NCBI RefSeq assembly: GCF_003254395.2
Contig: NC_037653.1
Location: 2,542,001-2,606,000 of the forward strand
Direction: 5' to 3'
DNA: 64,000 bases
Source of the DNA: Apis mellifera
Taxonomy: Eukaryota > Arthropoda > Insecta > Hymenoptera > Apidae
Below the pieces are notes generated by a model that saw only the letters and a list, made by a program, of their open reading frames with translations, ran no database searches and was not told the origin of the DNA. This document shows, one piece after another, positions 23,853-39,850 of the stretch; within the stretch, counting starts at the first letter, position 1; every line of letters begins with the position of its first letter. The translations under genes and the position numbers were made by a program.

Positions 23853-26800
23853 TTATGCGGAAGAGTGGGAGACCAATAGTTTATGACTTCATTAAACGAA
23901 TCGTCAGTGTAGTTGAATCTTTAGCAAATTAGGTTTCTATGATGAATTGTTTCTGAAAATCTCTCGATAAAATATAGTTCAAATAAAGTTTTTTATATAC
24001 GTAGTACAAATGTTATCATATTTTATATTAATTATCAACTCAATGATCAGAATTTGATAGAAATAATTTGATAAAAATGTTAAAACGGACTACAAACTTT
24101 AAATATATTTCAATTCAGGTATGATTCAAGCAATAAGTAAATTAATAATTTACGTGGTATTAATTTATTATTGTTCCATTTTCAAGTTATATAAATTATT
24201 AACTTATATGTTGATGCTTTTATTATAATCTGTTTCAACATATATTAAAATATAAAATATAAAAAGATTAGTTTTAATAAAGATATTTATTCAAAATATC
24301 TCGCGATCTATTATTTTTTGTGGATTACATTGTTATAATAGATTTATATAAAACGTCAAAATATCAATTTATGATTTGCAAAAAAAAGACAAAATTTATA
24401 TGGAAAAAAGAGATTTGTGATTTGTGAATAGATTATAGATATAGATATATAGATTTATAATATTTATATATTTATATATAGATAATATTTATATATAGAT
24501 ATTATAATATAGATTTGTGAATATATAATTCACTATTTAGCTTTTTACTTGATATTTATTTGATATTTTTTTAATTAAGTTTTATTCAATTTTTTTAAGA
24601 TCTAATCTTTAATTAAGAAAGATAAGATACAATTATATAAATCATCATATAAACACGAATTATGTATTATTTTTTATGCATATTATTTTATGTATTATTT
24701 TATATAAAATATTTCAATTTTGCAAAATACTTCAGAACAAGAATTTAAGATAATCAAGGAATTATTTTATATATGAGTAAGTTAGAAAACAAAGTTTTTT
24801 TGATTTGAAATTTAATTATGAAGAAAATTTTTGATTTAAAAATTTCTCTTAGGCATTTCAAATTTTGATTTTCTTGAAATCTCAAATTATTATTCTGTAC
24901 ATTGCCATGTACTTCTACTCGTAAATATCATCTTTACTCGCTTAGAAATTATTTAATACATATGTATATTCGAGAAATTTTTAAACTAAATCTTTTCAAA
25001 AATGAAACTTTAAATAATATTCATATAAATAGTATTATGTCATAATATATAATAAATATTTAATTTCAAAAAATAATTTAAATTTATTAAAAAATTAAAA
25101 ATATTTTCAATTAACAATATTTTGTTCATTCAAAAAAAAAACAAAATTTTATTCTTTTTTTATTTTTTTTTTTTCAGCATATTTTTACACATGGAATAAT
25201 CGCAAAACAATATAAAAATGTAAAATATTTAAAATATTTTAAAATAATTAAATTGAATTGAGATTTATTCATTAACCTTGTATAAATAAAAGATTTTGGC
25301 TTTTTTCCAATAATGACGGAAGTGCCTTCGATCGCTAATAAATAAAGAGAGATCTAAGCTCCATGGTACAAGGACATCAATGATTTTCGAATCAAGAAAT
25401 AAATGTCAAATATCATAGATATGTCATTAATTTTTGGATGTTAAATGGTTTGAAACCAAGTTGAATATGAAATGATCTTAATGAAAGAAAACGTCTACTT
25501 TTAATGAAAAATAATCGAGTTAACAATAAATTATATGAATATAATGGCAATTTAATTACTAAATGAAGAATATGTAAAAATATATAATTGAAATGAAATT
25601 GAAATATAAATTGAAATATAATATATAAATGTTTGATGATAAAAAACTTCAATTAAATTAAAAAAATAATTTTATTATATTTATAAATAATTATATAATA
25701 AATAAAATTTTATAACTAAATAATGTGAATATAATAATAATATAGAATATTATAATATACAATAATGTCAATATATTGAATGATATCTTTGAAAGATTTA
25801 GAAGTTAAGATAAATACAAAAGTTAATCTGTATAAAAATATTAATTGTGATTTAATTACTATGTTATAAGCAATTGAATATTTAACTTTGCGTTATATAA
25901 AGCAAAACCAAAATAGAATGAAATGATAGTATAACCGAGACAGAGATATTATAATTTAAGTTTATTTTAGATAAAAAGATATAGCAACGTGACGGAATAG
26001 TTTCGTACGATCTGACGATACAAAAATAGAAAATAAAATATTCATCACTAAAATATTCATCAAACTATCAAAAATATTTTAAGTATTTGTTATTTCTCTT
26101 AAAAAGAATTCTCTTAAAATATTTTTAATATTTTTAAATCATATTTGAATGAAAAAACACACAATAAACTTTTAAAAGTAAAAATTAAAAAAAAAAACAA
26201 TTTTGAATTGAATGTTGCAATGTAATACTAATTATATATATTTACTTATTGCCTTCTAAACTAAAATTATTATACTTATATAATATATGTTTTAATATTG
26301 GTAAAGTTTAAAATAATAGAGATTAGATTATATTAGGTTAGATTAATTAATTTTATTAATATAAAACAGTAAATCTAATCAATAAATCTAGCTTAAAAAA
26401 TAATATAAAAGAAAATTATCAAAATTTTTTTATAAAAAAAAATATATATGTATTTTTAAATCATGCTCAAGTAAAAGAGTATAATCATCTTTTAAAAGTT
26501 ATATATCTATGAGCAAAAAGAATTAATTTTGGAAATGAAAATTCTACACATATGATATAAATCTAATAATTTTATTAAAATCAAAATTATAAAATATAGC
26601 AACGAAATTTATATTATATTAAATTATTTATATAAAAAAAAAATAAAAATTCTATAATTAACACGTTTATATATTTATTATCATAATATGATACGATTAA
26701 TCGTGCAAAGCAAGAAATTCCTTTTTTAAAAAGAGGAACTGGTTTTAAGGAATGTAACATCATTTAACACATTTTATTAAAAAATTTTATTCATGAAATC

Positions 26801-27535
26801 AATCTTGGTAAATCAATGAACTTTTCTTTTTTAAGATATTTTTTTTATTAACTAAAAATAAGCTATTTTTTGAAAATAGAAATATTAATATAAGAAGATT
26901 AATGTTAAAAGAATTATAAAGAATTCTAAAATATATGCGTTTAGATTTAATTATCTTCTCCGGTTTTGCATGCATTGATGCATATTTATAGAAACTTACA
27001 TATTTAAATAACATCATACGATGACTGTTTATTATATATTCTGCGATTCTATCAATCTCTTTAAAATGATAAATGCGTAATACTAAATTCATTCGTATTA
27101 GAATCATCTATTGAAAATTATTTTGCGTTTAGATATTATATACATATTTATTCTTTTTATATTTTGTGATAAATTTTTATCTCAATTTTTATATAATTAT
27201 TATTTATTTAAATAAATCAATCTTAAAAATATTGAGTATTATTGGATATTCGATATATCTCACGAATATTTTATAACATGGAATTTTAATGATTTATTTT
27301 ATCTTATCAGAATGATAACCTGTTAAAAAAAATTTGTATATTGCATGTTTTATAGTAATTACAATGATAGTTAAAGAAAAGTTTAATTTATGCATTTTTA
27401 TTAAAAATTTTATTTATTTTTATAATATTTTCAATTGTGAATAATTATATATATTTATTATTTCATTCTACAATGATCTAATTGTTTCAACAGATTATAT
27501 AATAAAAAATAATAAAAAATAATTTATTGGAAATT

Positions 27536-27790
27536 AATAATTAATATGAAATATTATATATTAATATATGATTATAATATATATTATAATATAATATATT
27601 ATTATAATAATATATATAATATATAATATATATATAATATATAATATATAATATATTATTATATATTATTGTAATATATATTAATACATATTAATAATAT
27701 TATATTTATATGCTTAATATATTTAAATTACGTATGTATAATATAATGTTATTATTAATTATATTATAATATTATAATATTATATTTACA
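27536..27790. repeat. AT low-complexity tract
   Basis: A long run of mixed TA, TAA and TTA units with almost no G or C, prone to self-pairing on either strand. Confidence 0.8.
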
Positions 27791-30399
27791 AAATAATTTT
27801 CAAAAATTAATCGACAAAGCATAATTGATAATTTGAAAAACAACTTTTTTCTTTAAAAAAATTTTCGTATTGGATCACAAAACGTAGATTTATCGCGTTT
27901 TGGTAAATATTAGATATATATATCGTCAGAAAATCAGCAAATTTGAACAAATAATTAAAGAAACATGTGTTAATTCTTTTTAGTATTAGATAAATTTTTT
28001 CATTTAATTGGAAAAAGTCTTAAACTTATAAAATATTGATAAATAAAATATAAGAAATTCTTCAAATTATTTTAAAAATCTATCATTCCATAAATAACGT
28101 AAATTCATAATTCAAATACATAATATAAATATATAATGTATAATATATTATATAGTATATTGATATTTTTTCTTATTATGAAGAAATATATATCTCAAAA
28201 AAAAAATACTGACTTTGTCTAAGCAATTTTAAAACTCTAATTCAAATAATGACTATGCGAAAAAAAATCATACAAACTATGGACTAAAAATTACTCAAGT
28301 AAATAATCTCGTGATCATTAACATAAAGGGAAAGAACAGTGAAACAAATAATGATTAAATATTTTATTTTAACGATAGAAATGTTAGATACAATTTAGGT
28401 TATATTGATAATTTTTATAAGAATAATTTGCAATATTTTCATGATTAATTCGAAATATATCAAATATATCAAATAAAAAAAAAATAATAAAATTTGTTAA
28501 AATTTTAATTTTTTTCTGATAAAAGATTACTCTTTAAAAAAAAATGTTTTGTAATAATTTAAAAATTATTAATTATAAATATACAGTATTACTTGGTTGA
28601 TTATTACACTTTCTTGTTTAACTGTAGAATTCCTTGCCTTATTCTTGGAACTGCAATTCCTGTTTTTAAATCACATGTCTTAAGAAACTTAAAATAAAAC
28701 AGGAATATTTTTTTATTTTATTCATAAAAAATGTTTTCGTTTCTTAGAAGCCAAAACTAAGCAAAATCGAAAAAAAATTCTCAGAATATCTATCGTCCTG
28801 CGTAACTGATGCATTCGAATTCCAATCCTGCGGATTATTACTATTTAATTGACTATTTCTGAATCAATCCAATGTTAAGAATCTTAAAAATCTTATTATG
28901 GATACATTCCAATAGAATTCTATAACCTAATCTAACAAATTGAGAATCCATGTATCCATATATTCATAATATGATTTTTATAACATTCTTTATTAAAATT
29001 TAAAAATCCTCAATTAAAATAATATTTTTAAAAAAACGACTTTAATAAAAAAAAGACACAGAAATAATTGTAAAGTTTAAGTAAAGATCCAAAATATTAT
29101 ATTATAAAGAAAATTAAGAAATAATTTTTATTTCTATTATACAGTGATTCTTGAATTGCAATATTATAATATTGAGAATCACTACATCATTTTTTTTATA
29201 GGGAAATTTATGTCTAGGGGTATTTTTATCAATATTTAGTTATTAATAATTAAAAATAAAATCACTTGTTCTTTTTTCGTTATCTTTTCATTTTATTTTG
29301 TTTAGAAATGATCATAAATCATTTATAAAATTTCTAAACATTTGTAATCGGAAATCTTATATTTATACAATAGATATTAAACCAAAAAAAGTAACTAAAA
29401 AAGTAACTAAAAAAACATATTTTAAATAATAAAATAAAAACAATTTATAAAATAATTTAAAAATATTACTCTATAACAAATATAAATGATTATTGAGATT
29501 TAAAATTAAATATCTGATTACATTTAATTATTCATAATAAAATTATTATGCATTTTTGAACACATTTATTTTGTTCAATTATAAAAACTGTAAACACAAA
29601 ACGAAAATTTCTTATTCTATTTTCGTATTTATGATTTTTTATTTGAAATATCATATACATAATTTTTTTTAAATTTACACAATTATGTCTAAAAAATAAA
29701 GAGGGAAGACAAAGAACTTTTCTCAATATCATAACGTTTATAAAATTAATATTCATTCACAAATACATAACCTTTTTTTTTTATCAAAGTAAGAATTTTA
29801 AATATTAAATCTTTCTTTTTTTTATATTTGTATTTTTTTTATAATATAATGATATAATATAACTATAGAAACAATATTAATATTTTTTTTTTGTTTATTC
29901 TAGTATTCTAGTATTCTAGTAGTTTTTCTAAAATCTTAAAAAAATACATGGATAATGATGAAAATATATTCATAAAAGAATATATTTATCCTTAGAAAAT
30001 TGATTATGAAGGCAAAAATAAACATAAAATTTATATAAAAATTGATTAAAACTTATTTAGTAATTTATAAATAATTGAATTTCATACATGAGATGGCAAG
30101 AAACTCTAGCAATATGATAGTCTCAATCTATTTCTATAATTTTTTTAAAAAGAAAATTATAATATTATAATTTCTATTTGGAATTATTTTTATGATCATT
30201 TATTTTTTTTATTTATCATTAAATTTGAATTAATGAATGTATAATGAAACAAATTATTATTTCAAATGTTTAAATTAATAATAATAATAGTAGTAATAAT
30301 AATAATAATTATTATTTCAATTATTCTAAAATTATTTTTAAAAATAATTATTTCAATTATTTCAATTTCAATTTCAGATTTATCCAAATTTTATATTTG

Positions 30400-30590
30400 T
30401 TCTCTAGTAACGAAAGACCACCCAGCTTCGAGTATGGAATCGCACACAATTGCAAATTATACGACAAAGAAACTAATAGTATTCGATTGTTAAGTTCCTT
30501 GGATGCGGGTGGCTTATACGCTTCTCGAATACTAATCATCAAGTATGCACCATAGTTTGTAACAGAATAAATTATCTCGTATTACAGTTG
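30400..30590. promoter_or_regulatory. GC-richer non-coding island
   Basis: A compositional island in the gene-poor region, including CCACCCAGCTTCGAG and a loosely inverted partner GGGTGGCTTATACGCTTCTCG. No coding potential is recognised. A conserved element is one explanation. Confidence 0.25.
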
Positions 30591-31157
30591 CACTCTATAT
30601 CATAAGATAAAAAAATATGATGCAAATAACTAAATTAGTTTTTTTATTTATATATTTTCTTTTTTATAAAAAAAACTTTGTTGAATTATTAACGTGCGTC
30701 AATGCATAAATATTTTTATTAACAGAAATCAATAGGAATGTATTTTTTATCCTTATAACTTAATATTCTTGTACTTTTAAGTAATGAAATTGATTTCAAA
30801 TCGATTTTATTTATTATAATACGTGTGTTTAATTCTATGATAATGATTTTTCACTTGTTTTTTCAATCTTAAGGGATAAATTAATTACAATTTAATATTC
30901 AACTAACTTTTTTTATCATAAAATTATTTAATTTAAATTAGGATACTGATTTAACATAATTTATTTAGAATAAATTAAATATGATAATTATTATAAATAG
31001 TAGACAATATTACAATATTAATTAAATTATGCTTAAAAAAAAAATAATATTAGAAATAAATTAAGATAATTTCAATCATAAATAATTAGAAAAAAATAGC
31101 TAGTGAAATAAAATTAGAATCATTAAAAAAATTATAAAAAATATGTTGTACATAATA

Positions 31158-31280
<123 letters not shown>

Positions 31281-31434
31281 GTATTATAAAAAATTTTAGA
31301 TATTCCTGTAATTCTTTTGATGAGATTAAAAATCGAGATTTTTTGAAATCAAACCATATTTATCAAAAATTCCAAAACCATAACTGAAACCATAGAATAT
31401 TATAAAACCTTGATTTTTGTATCATTTCTTTTCT

Positions 31435-31570
31435 GATGTAGGAAAGGACATCGCACTCCGAGAGTTGCATGTTGCCAAGGTTAAAAGTGGTCTACCTTGC
31501 AGAACATTCTTATTGGACTTGTTAGGCATTTTTACCATCCAATACTTTTTTACGTGTGAAGTTTTTATTA
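31435..31570. promoter_or_regulatory. GC-richer non-coding island
   Basis: This stretch (AGGACATCGCACTCCGAGAG and onward) has clearly higher GC and complexity than its flanks. No open frame or RNA gene is recognised. It is a candidate conserved element. Confidence 0.25.
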
Positions 31571-32339
31571 AATAAAAAATATGGTACTAACGATATTGTG
31601 CAATAAATCAGAATTTTGAAAATACGTTACCATGTAATAGAAATTAGTTTATTACATGATATTATCCATAAAATTGAAAATCAGTGGAAGAATAAATAAG
31701 TTAATGGAATCGTTATTATTTTTTTATTATAATTATGGCATTGTAATGTTCTTTAAGTCAATTCATTAAATGAATCGATTAAATAATTGAAATTAATGAG
31801 TGCAAAAGAATGCATTTTCTTAATTTCTTAATATAATAATAATTATAGTGTTGAAATCTTATTTAAATTAAGTGAAAAAAGTAAATTGATACGAAATAAA
31901 ATCATGAAATAGTAAATACAATTGAAATCAATGATAATGCATTTTTTTTCTTTTTCTCTATTATATAATATTTAAATTATATATATATGATATTAAATTT
32001 ATATATATAATATTATTCATTTACGTAATGATAAATGGAATCAATAATTTAATAAATCAATATTAAAAGCGCATTTTCTTTATTATATTTTTCTTTATTC
32101 TGTAATAAATACAAATGCAGTATTAAAACATAATTGTAATAAAATAATAGTATCAAAATAAATTCGAGTTGATCGATATGTACAAATGCATTCTTTTCAC
32201 CTCTTTATTTCATTCATATATAATAAAATGTTCATATATAATATAATAATATTAATAAAATTATGTTAACTCGACTATTCGATGTATAATTTTGAAACGG
32301 ATTATTAATCAATCAAATTCAAATTAATGATAGTAAGAA

Positions 32340-32470
32340 CTCGTTTTTTTACTTTAGCAACGTCCACGTAACAGTAAGCGTGATGGTCATCATCGTGAAA
32401 GGTCATTGACTCTAATAAAATATAGTCATCCATGCAAAATTCTTTTTATAGTTGATGGTCAATAGAAATA
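32340..32470. promoter_or_regulatory. GC-richer non-coding island
   Basis: Contains AACGTCCACGTAACAGTAAG and GATGGTCATCATCGTGAAAG. No coding frame is seen. It is a candidate conserved regulatory element, judged by composition only. Confidence 0.22.
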
Positions 32471-34757
32471 TTTGAAGAAAAAGAATATATATGAAATCAT
32501 TTAATATTATTACAAGAGGTAAGATTTGAAAAACATTGGATACTTTCGTTTCTTGAATATCTTAATATTTGATTAATCGTTTAAATATGATGATGCGTGT
32601 CAAGATATAAATATATATACACGGAAGATCCAATGTTTTAATAATTGAAGCGATGTGAATTTATATTTTATAATATAGAAAATATTTAATTCTCAATTAT
32701 GATCATACATCATGTACTGATTGTAATGATTAAAGAATAATCTTTAATATTAAAATTCGATATATATATATAAAGAAATACAAGACAACATATAAAAATT
32801 AAATTAAATAATAAAAGTTAACATTAATTTTGCCTTAAATAATTATAAAGTTTTAGGTTGTTTAATTACAATGTATTGTTAATTACAATTTCATATACTT
32901 ATGATGGTAAATTATAGTAAATTAATAATAAATTAAATATATATAAAAAAATTACAATTCAATTGTAATCAAAAGAATTTTGATCATTTCTTGAAATGTA
33001 AAATTTGTTCTTTTTTTGAAATCCTTTGCACATAATTTTATTAGGTCATAATGTAAATAATTCCGTTTTAAGAACGTAATATTGATGAAAAAATGTAATG
33101 CTTACGCTTACACTTTTAATAAGTGGACTGATAGAATATTTATACATAATTATATTTTTATAAATACAATTAATAATTGTACACATCTTGGTTTTTAGTA
33201 TTTTATCTAGAGATATAGTATATAAATATATTTCATTTAAATTTTATTCTTTAATTTTATATTTTTTAAATATTTTAATTGTTTAGAGATATGATTGAAA
33301 ATATAATAAAAATTATATATATATATATATATATATATTTATGAGGATTATATTATACATTTTTTTACTTTAAAAAAACTTATTTTTTCATTTATTATTT
33401 TTGATCTTCACGATTATTTATTGTTGTAATGTAAAAGAATTTTTTTTCAATCATTTTTGCATTAAATTTATATAATTAATAGATATTAATAAAATATTAA
33501 TCTTAATAAATAACAATTTTTAATAATTTGATTTTAGATTTAAAAAATTTTATCATAATAATTTATATTATTATTACATATTATATATTTATTATTTAAA
33601 ATTTTATAATAAATAATTTATAATTATTATATTATATAAGCTTTTATTTATAGAATGATCTATTATAGTTTTTTATTTATTAATTTATTATATTTATTAT
33701 TTTTTTTTCTATGCAATAAATATATCCAATATATGATAAACAAAGAATGTAGATATAAAATAATTATCATAAATGCAAATTATATAAAAAATTTTCAAAG
33801 CGTTGCGTTGTTTCATGAATAAAGAATAAAAATAATTTATTGCAAAACATGAAAAATATGACTATTACACATTGAATTATCTTCGATTACAATATTATAT
33901 AAAATGTACGCATAAATATTTATTTAATATGCACATATTTCGCACATTGTATGAAAAAATTTCTAAAATCATTTTACGAGTATAATACGCAATTTCAAAA
34001 ATTCATGAATTATTAAAATTTATGCAAAATATTTCTTAGTTAATTTTCATTATATGAAAATTTTATTTCCGATTTTATTTCTATATGGAATAAATTCTTG
34101 TTGATGGAATTTTATTTAATAACACTTTTTAAATAATTCAAAAACTCATTGTATATTATAAATAAAAAAATATGTTTTAAATTTTTCCTTAATCATGTAA
34201 TCATATTTATATATAGATCTGATCAATAGTCATCAAATATTAACTAGTCGAGTTAAACTATCATGATGACTTGAAAAAAATAAATGTAATCGTTAATTTA
34301 TAGCTTGTCCAACTAATTATCGTCAATTATTATCGAAAAATATTTTTTTCTCGATTTTTTTACAAATTCAAAATATTGGAATTTAAATAAAATCGAGAAA
34401 TTTCGATATACTATCTATGATAAATTATATACCGATTAATAATAAATATCACTATTATTCAAATAAAGTTCGACGAATTTTATTATTGGAAAATGATTTG
34501 TAATATTTAAATTTTATCAAATTATAGAAGTCAGAGATAAATTAATAATCAAAAATAATATTGATTGCCTTTATGCAATAATTTTAATAATTAATAATAA
34601 TTAATAATAATAATAATAAATAATAATAAAATTTTAAAAATTAATTATAAATTTGGTAAATTATAAATAATTCTTTTTTTTATTTTTATAATTTCATATT
34701 AAGTAGAATGATCAAGTAATATGTATAATTTTTAAAATTTGCTAAACAAATTTGTTG

Positions 34758-34811
<54 letters not shown>
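34758..34811. repeat. (ATT)n microsatellite
   Basis: About 17 ATT units in the gene-poor region. Confidence 0.93.
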
Positions 34812-34812
<1 letters not shown>

Positions 34813-35297
34813 AAGTATGCAAAATTTCATTGATAATATTAATCTAATTCCAAAAGGATTCATTGATAATTCAAATTATTTAGTATAAAATTTCATCACT
34901 ATATATATTTCATATGTATTTATATCATTAATAATATTTAAAAGAATTTGTTTACCTATTTAATAATTAATAATTAGATAATTTTTAATAAAAAAATAAT
35001 TTGAAGAAATATAACTTTTCAAACAATAATAAAAATTCTTTTTATTATTATATAATACATTTTACAAATTTATTTTTTGGTATAATATTTTTTGGTTTAT
35101 TCTATTATACATTCTATTATATAATACAAGAATCTGAAAGATAAAATCAATTATTCAAATTTTTCTATATATAACTTCAAAATTAAAATAAATTCTATCA
35201 AAAATAAATATGCTTTTGAAGTAATTTACTTATTTATAATAAATATTATATCATAAATAATGAATGTATAAAAAATTTGAAGAGTAACTTATGTTTC

Positions 35298-35338
35298 ATT
35301 AGAAGAACATTAGAAGAACATTAGAAGAACATTAACAT
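35298..35338. repeat. 11-bp minisatellite (ATTAGAAGAAC)n
   Basis: Three perfect units plus a partial one in tandem. Confidence 0.85.
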
Positions 35339-37568
35339 TATGCATATTATGTCATTACATAATTACATTTGTCCAAATATTGTAAAAAAAATTAATGAAA
35401 AAAAAAAAAAAAAGAAAATGTAGAACAAATAAAAATCGAAATAATCTTTTATTAGTTATATTGTACATTAAATATTATTATGTATATAATATTTATTTCT
35501 CGATTATAAATTTTAATTAATAGAAAAATGGAAAATAAATAAAAGCAAAATTGAAGCTTTATTAATATGCTAAGATATTTTCCGAGTTTGATATTAGACG
35601 AATTTTTTAATAAAATGTGGATTTTAAATTAAAGAATGTGTTTGATATAAACTTTATAACAATATTCAGGATTATTTCAGCAGAGATATAAAAGATCCCC
35701 GAACATGGATATCCTACACCATTTATTATATATAAAATTTTATAAGAATAATAATCAAAATTTGTATAATCTTTTAGATAAACGAACTTCAATTAAATTT
35801 GTTTCAAATTTGTTTATTAATTAGATTAAGTTAAAATTAAAAATTAAATAATATTAAATGAATAAGCATGACAATATTTTTTAAATGAATGACTCAAAAA
35901 CAATTTTTATTAATGTTCTTCCTATGATTCATGGTTTAATATTAATAAATTTAAAAAATATTAATTTTCATAAATTAGCAATCTGCGCTCGATAAAAGAA
36001 TTAAAAATTTCTCAATGAATATTTATTAAATGTTATTTTTCATATACAAAAATTATTTTCAAAAATAAATATATATATATATACATATATATATAATTTT
36101 ATTTATTTTAATAAAAAATATAGAACAAAATTTTTACAAAACAAAATTTTTTTGTGTTTGATAAAACTTGGTTAATTATACAATGAAAAATATTAGATTA
36201 ATTAAAAGTATCAATTAAATCCAAAAAAGTAATTTTCTATTATGTCTTATATACATATTAATCATTTTTGACTAATATAACAATATAATTTAAAAAGAGA
36301 TTTTCACATTAAAAAGTTTAAAATAGAAATTAGCATTTTAGAATTACTATTTAATGTAACTTAATATTAATGAAGATAATATTTTGTAATAAATAATGAT
36401 TTTTATTTAAAATTAAAATTAAATTAAAAAAAATTAAAATTATTAATATTAAAAATATTAATAAAATTAAAAATATTAACATATTGATTTTAACATAAGA
36501 TGGAATCTTTGTTTTTTATATAAATAATATAAAATAATATAATAATATAACAATAAAATAATATATATAATATATAAATAAAATAATATAATATAATATA
36601 ATATATAATATATATATATATAATGTAAAATGAAATAATATAACATAAATTTTATTATTTATTATCTTTTGCTATCTATTATAAGGTAAAATAATCAAAT
36701 ATTCATTTCGTCATCGAATTAAGACCATTATATATCTAAGTTAAAATTCCATAAATTTACTAAAATATAATACATCAAAAATAGAAATTTTAACCTAATT
36801 TTTTAGCACATCAATTTTAATGAATTTTAATAAAATTATAGAACTTTGAAGTTAAGCAGTTTTTCACTATTCAAATTGTCTTAATTCAATAATCAACAAC
36901 TTTAAAATTTATTTTCAATGTTTATTTCAAACAATATAATAATTTAATTTTATTGAAATTATTTTTTCCTTTTTTATTTATGTTCACTTCAAATAAAAAT
37001 CGTTTTGAGAAATCATCAAATCCTTAATACCCAATATTTTTACAAGAAACGCAAACGAATTTATTATAAAGTTAACACATACTTTATTACAAATATTAGT
37101 AAACAATATAACAATCAACACTATAACAAACAATATAACAATAACAATAAATAATAATAAAAATCGAATCGAATATAAAAATTTTCAACAACCGTGTAAT
37201 ATTTAATAAAAATTATTATTATCGATTATTATCGATATTATTTAATCAATCTCTTATTCAATTGTAAACAAAAATTAATCACTTCAAAGATAATTAATAG
37301 TATAACTTTAATAATAATACCAAACACATAACTTTTTGAATCGCTACTTTCTTCAAATTCTTCAAATAAAAATGAGTGCATGATCGATAAAAAATCTAAG
37401 AATGCAAACGGCACCCTCACGTATGCACGATCCTTGGACAATCGAGAACCATCTATATACAGCAGATAAGCAAGAGTATCAATTATGAGCAGAGAGATTG
37501 GTGGGATCGTGTCTATCCCACGTCTACACACGGTGCACACATGTTGCCTGGTACAGGTTATGTGCTGA

Positions 37569-37606
37569 TATATAAAACTCGGTTTTCATTGCGGAACTTC
37601 AGTTTC
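37569..37606 (+). promoter_or_regulatory. Core promoter of elongase B: TATA box and TCAGTT initiator
   Basis: TATATAAAA starts at 37569. TCAGTT at 37599-37604 matches the arthropod initiator TCAGTY, and its A (37601) lies 32 bases from the first T of the TATA box. About 180 bases of GC-richer sequence lie upstream. The start site predicted is 37601. The assignment to elongase B rests on strand, on the following donor site and on the absence of any other plus-strand gene before 45924. Confidence 0.65.
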
Positions 37607-37772
37607 TACGAAGATAGCTAAACACGAACATACTCGGAGAATCAAATCGATCTCTCGATAATTGTAAACCACTTTCAAGTTTGTTTCAATTGCAATTTGT
37701 GAATAAGAAGCGATTAATTTTTTTTTTATTTTTCTTTGTCATTTATTTAAGAAGCAAGTTACATAGATCACA
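37601..37772 (+). other. 5' untranslated leader exon of elongase B (predicted)
   Basis: It runs from the predicted start site to the donor GTGAGT at 37773. Its 172 bases contain no ATG, so the first AUG after splicing to 45924 would be the elongase start codon. That fits a genuine leader. A separate non-coding transcript is the alternative. Confidence 0.5.
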
Positions 37773-39599
37773 GTGAGTATAAATAAGAATTCGATTATGT
37801 ATAAAAATTATTGTATGCATCAAGTTTAATGGAAAAATCAAAGAGTTTTTGTGTTTGATTGATGTTAAACAAAAAGTTTAAAGATTTATAAATATAATTG
37901 TATGTATATTTTGTTGCGAGTTAAATGTTGTTGATTTATGAACAAATGTTGAGTATTAAGTATTATCATATCATAAAGTAAATAAAATCATAAAATAAAT
38001 GATTTAAAAAGAAAGTGTATTATTATTTGTATAATATATGATATTTTATAAATTCAATCTTAAATATATTTCGAACAGGAAAATATTGAAAATAATTTTT
38101 GAAATAATTTCGATAAAATGAAATATTTAAAAATTTTTTTCATAATTACTTTGGTAATTGATATATATAAAAAAAATATTTATTTATATATAATACTAAA
38201 TGCAATTATTAATTGAAATAATAATTTTTTATTATATTAAAAATAATTATTTAATATAATATCTTAAAATCTATAAAGTTGATTATGAATATTTAAAATA
38301 ATATTTTACTTAATATGATATAAAAAAAATTGTTATTTTAAATTAAAAATATTTTTATTTTTTAAAACTATAATAATTATTAAATTTCATATATAAAATT
38401 GTTTAAAAAAATAAAACGTATAATCTTTTAAAATTTCTCAAAACGTTTAATTTAAATTATTTATTTTACGAAATTTAATAAAACATAAATCATTACGCAA
38501 TACGATCTATTTAAAACATCTGTAAAATTCTAATTACGTTTAATTATTGCTAAATATCAAAATTATTTTAATTAAAAAGTTTACCGTCCAATCTCAAATT
38601 ACTCTAATTACAAATTCTCTTGCGTTAAATAAATATTCTTGGTTTATCATTATAATGATAAATTATTTAACTAAAATTAAAAATTAAAAATTTATATTTT
38701 ATTTTTCAAAAATTATTAATATTATTTCAATAGTGATAAAGATAGAGTTTAATAACCGAAAATAATCATTGAAAATATAATTTATTAAATTGGATAATTT
38801 GCTAAAAAAAAAAAGAATTTTAAAATTATATAATAATTAAATATTTAATATTTCAAAATTTTCTATAGAAAAATTACAAAAAAAATAATATACATGTTTC
38901 ACAAAATTTGATAAAATGTAAAACATCAATCGATTTATCATTATTATGCATGTAGATTAAATTTAAAATAAATTTGAATATACATTTAAAAAGTATACTT
39001 GAATATATATGGAAATTTTTTATTTTTATTTTATTAATAATTATATATTATATAGTAAATCTATTACAGATTTATTAAAATTAATTATATTAGCATATAC
39101 ATGTATAAGGTTATAATTATTTCTATTTAACATTTTGTTTTTCATCGTATATAAGAAAACGATTCATTTGAATCAAAATGCGCAAAAGTTCAGCATTGTA
39201 TCATAAATTTTTAATTCAGAATCGATGCAAATTAAATTTTTTAAGAACGAAAATGAATTTTTTAAAAACCACGAAATCATCGAAATCATTTCGAGAAAAA
39301 AACTTTCAATCGATTAAATCATATTATATCTTTGTTATTATATTTATTTTACAATATATATATCCATCAAAATTTTAATTACAATCAGCGTAAATAAATA
39401 AATTAAATAAATAATATTTAAAATATAATACATACTTTTATATTTATTTTTAGGTTAGAAATTTTTAGAAAATTGAATTATCCCGTATCCAATTCTTGTT
39501 GACTGTTCTTACACGACAATTTATCAATGTTTTCACGACAAATTTTAAAAAATTTCATCTTGTTTCTAATATTTGATTAGTTTTTTTAATCTTTTTAAA

Positions 39600-39850
39600 C
39601 GCAACACCATAGCCATTGTCTCGCAACACAAAGGCGTTGGTCGCTTTCTTTGCTTAAAAAGATAAAGACACGAGGATGCACCTGACTGGACAACAAATAG
39701 TGCTTAATGAGCGTGGAATTGCCAGGAGAGCAGTGATTTCAATTGCATTACGCGAACGCGACTCGATAAAATTATAGATCTCGTTTTACATTGCAAATAT
39801 ATAATCGATTCGCGCGAAATATCTTCTCCATTTAACGAGATCTTGATTGA
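39600..39850. promoter_or_regulatory. GC-richer non-coding island in elongase B intron 1
   Basis: The island (ACAAAGGCGTTGGTCGC to GCGAACGCGACTCGAT) has high complexity compared with its flanks. No exon is recognised. It may be an intronic enhancer. Confidence 0.27.

Noticed and set aside
37238..37540. 100-codon minus-strand open frame upstream of the elongase B promoter
   Set aside because: No family resemblance. It covers the promoter-proximal island and has no splice or poly(A) support that I can see.
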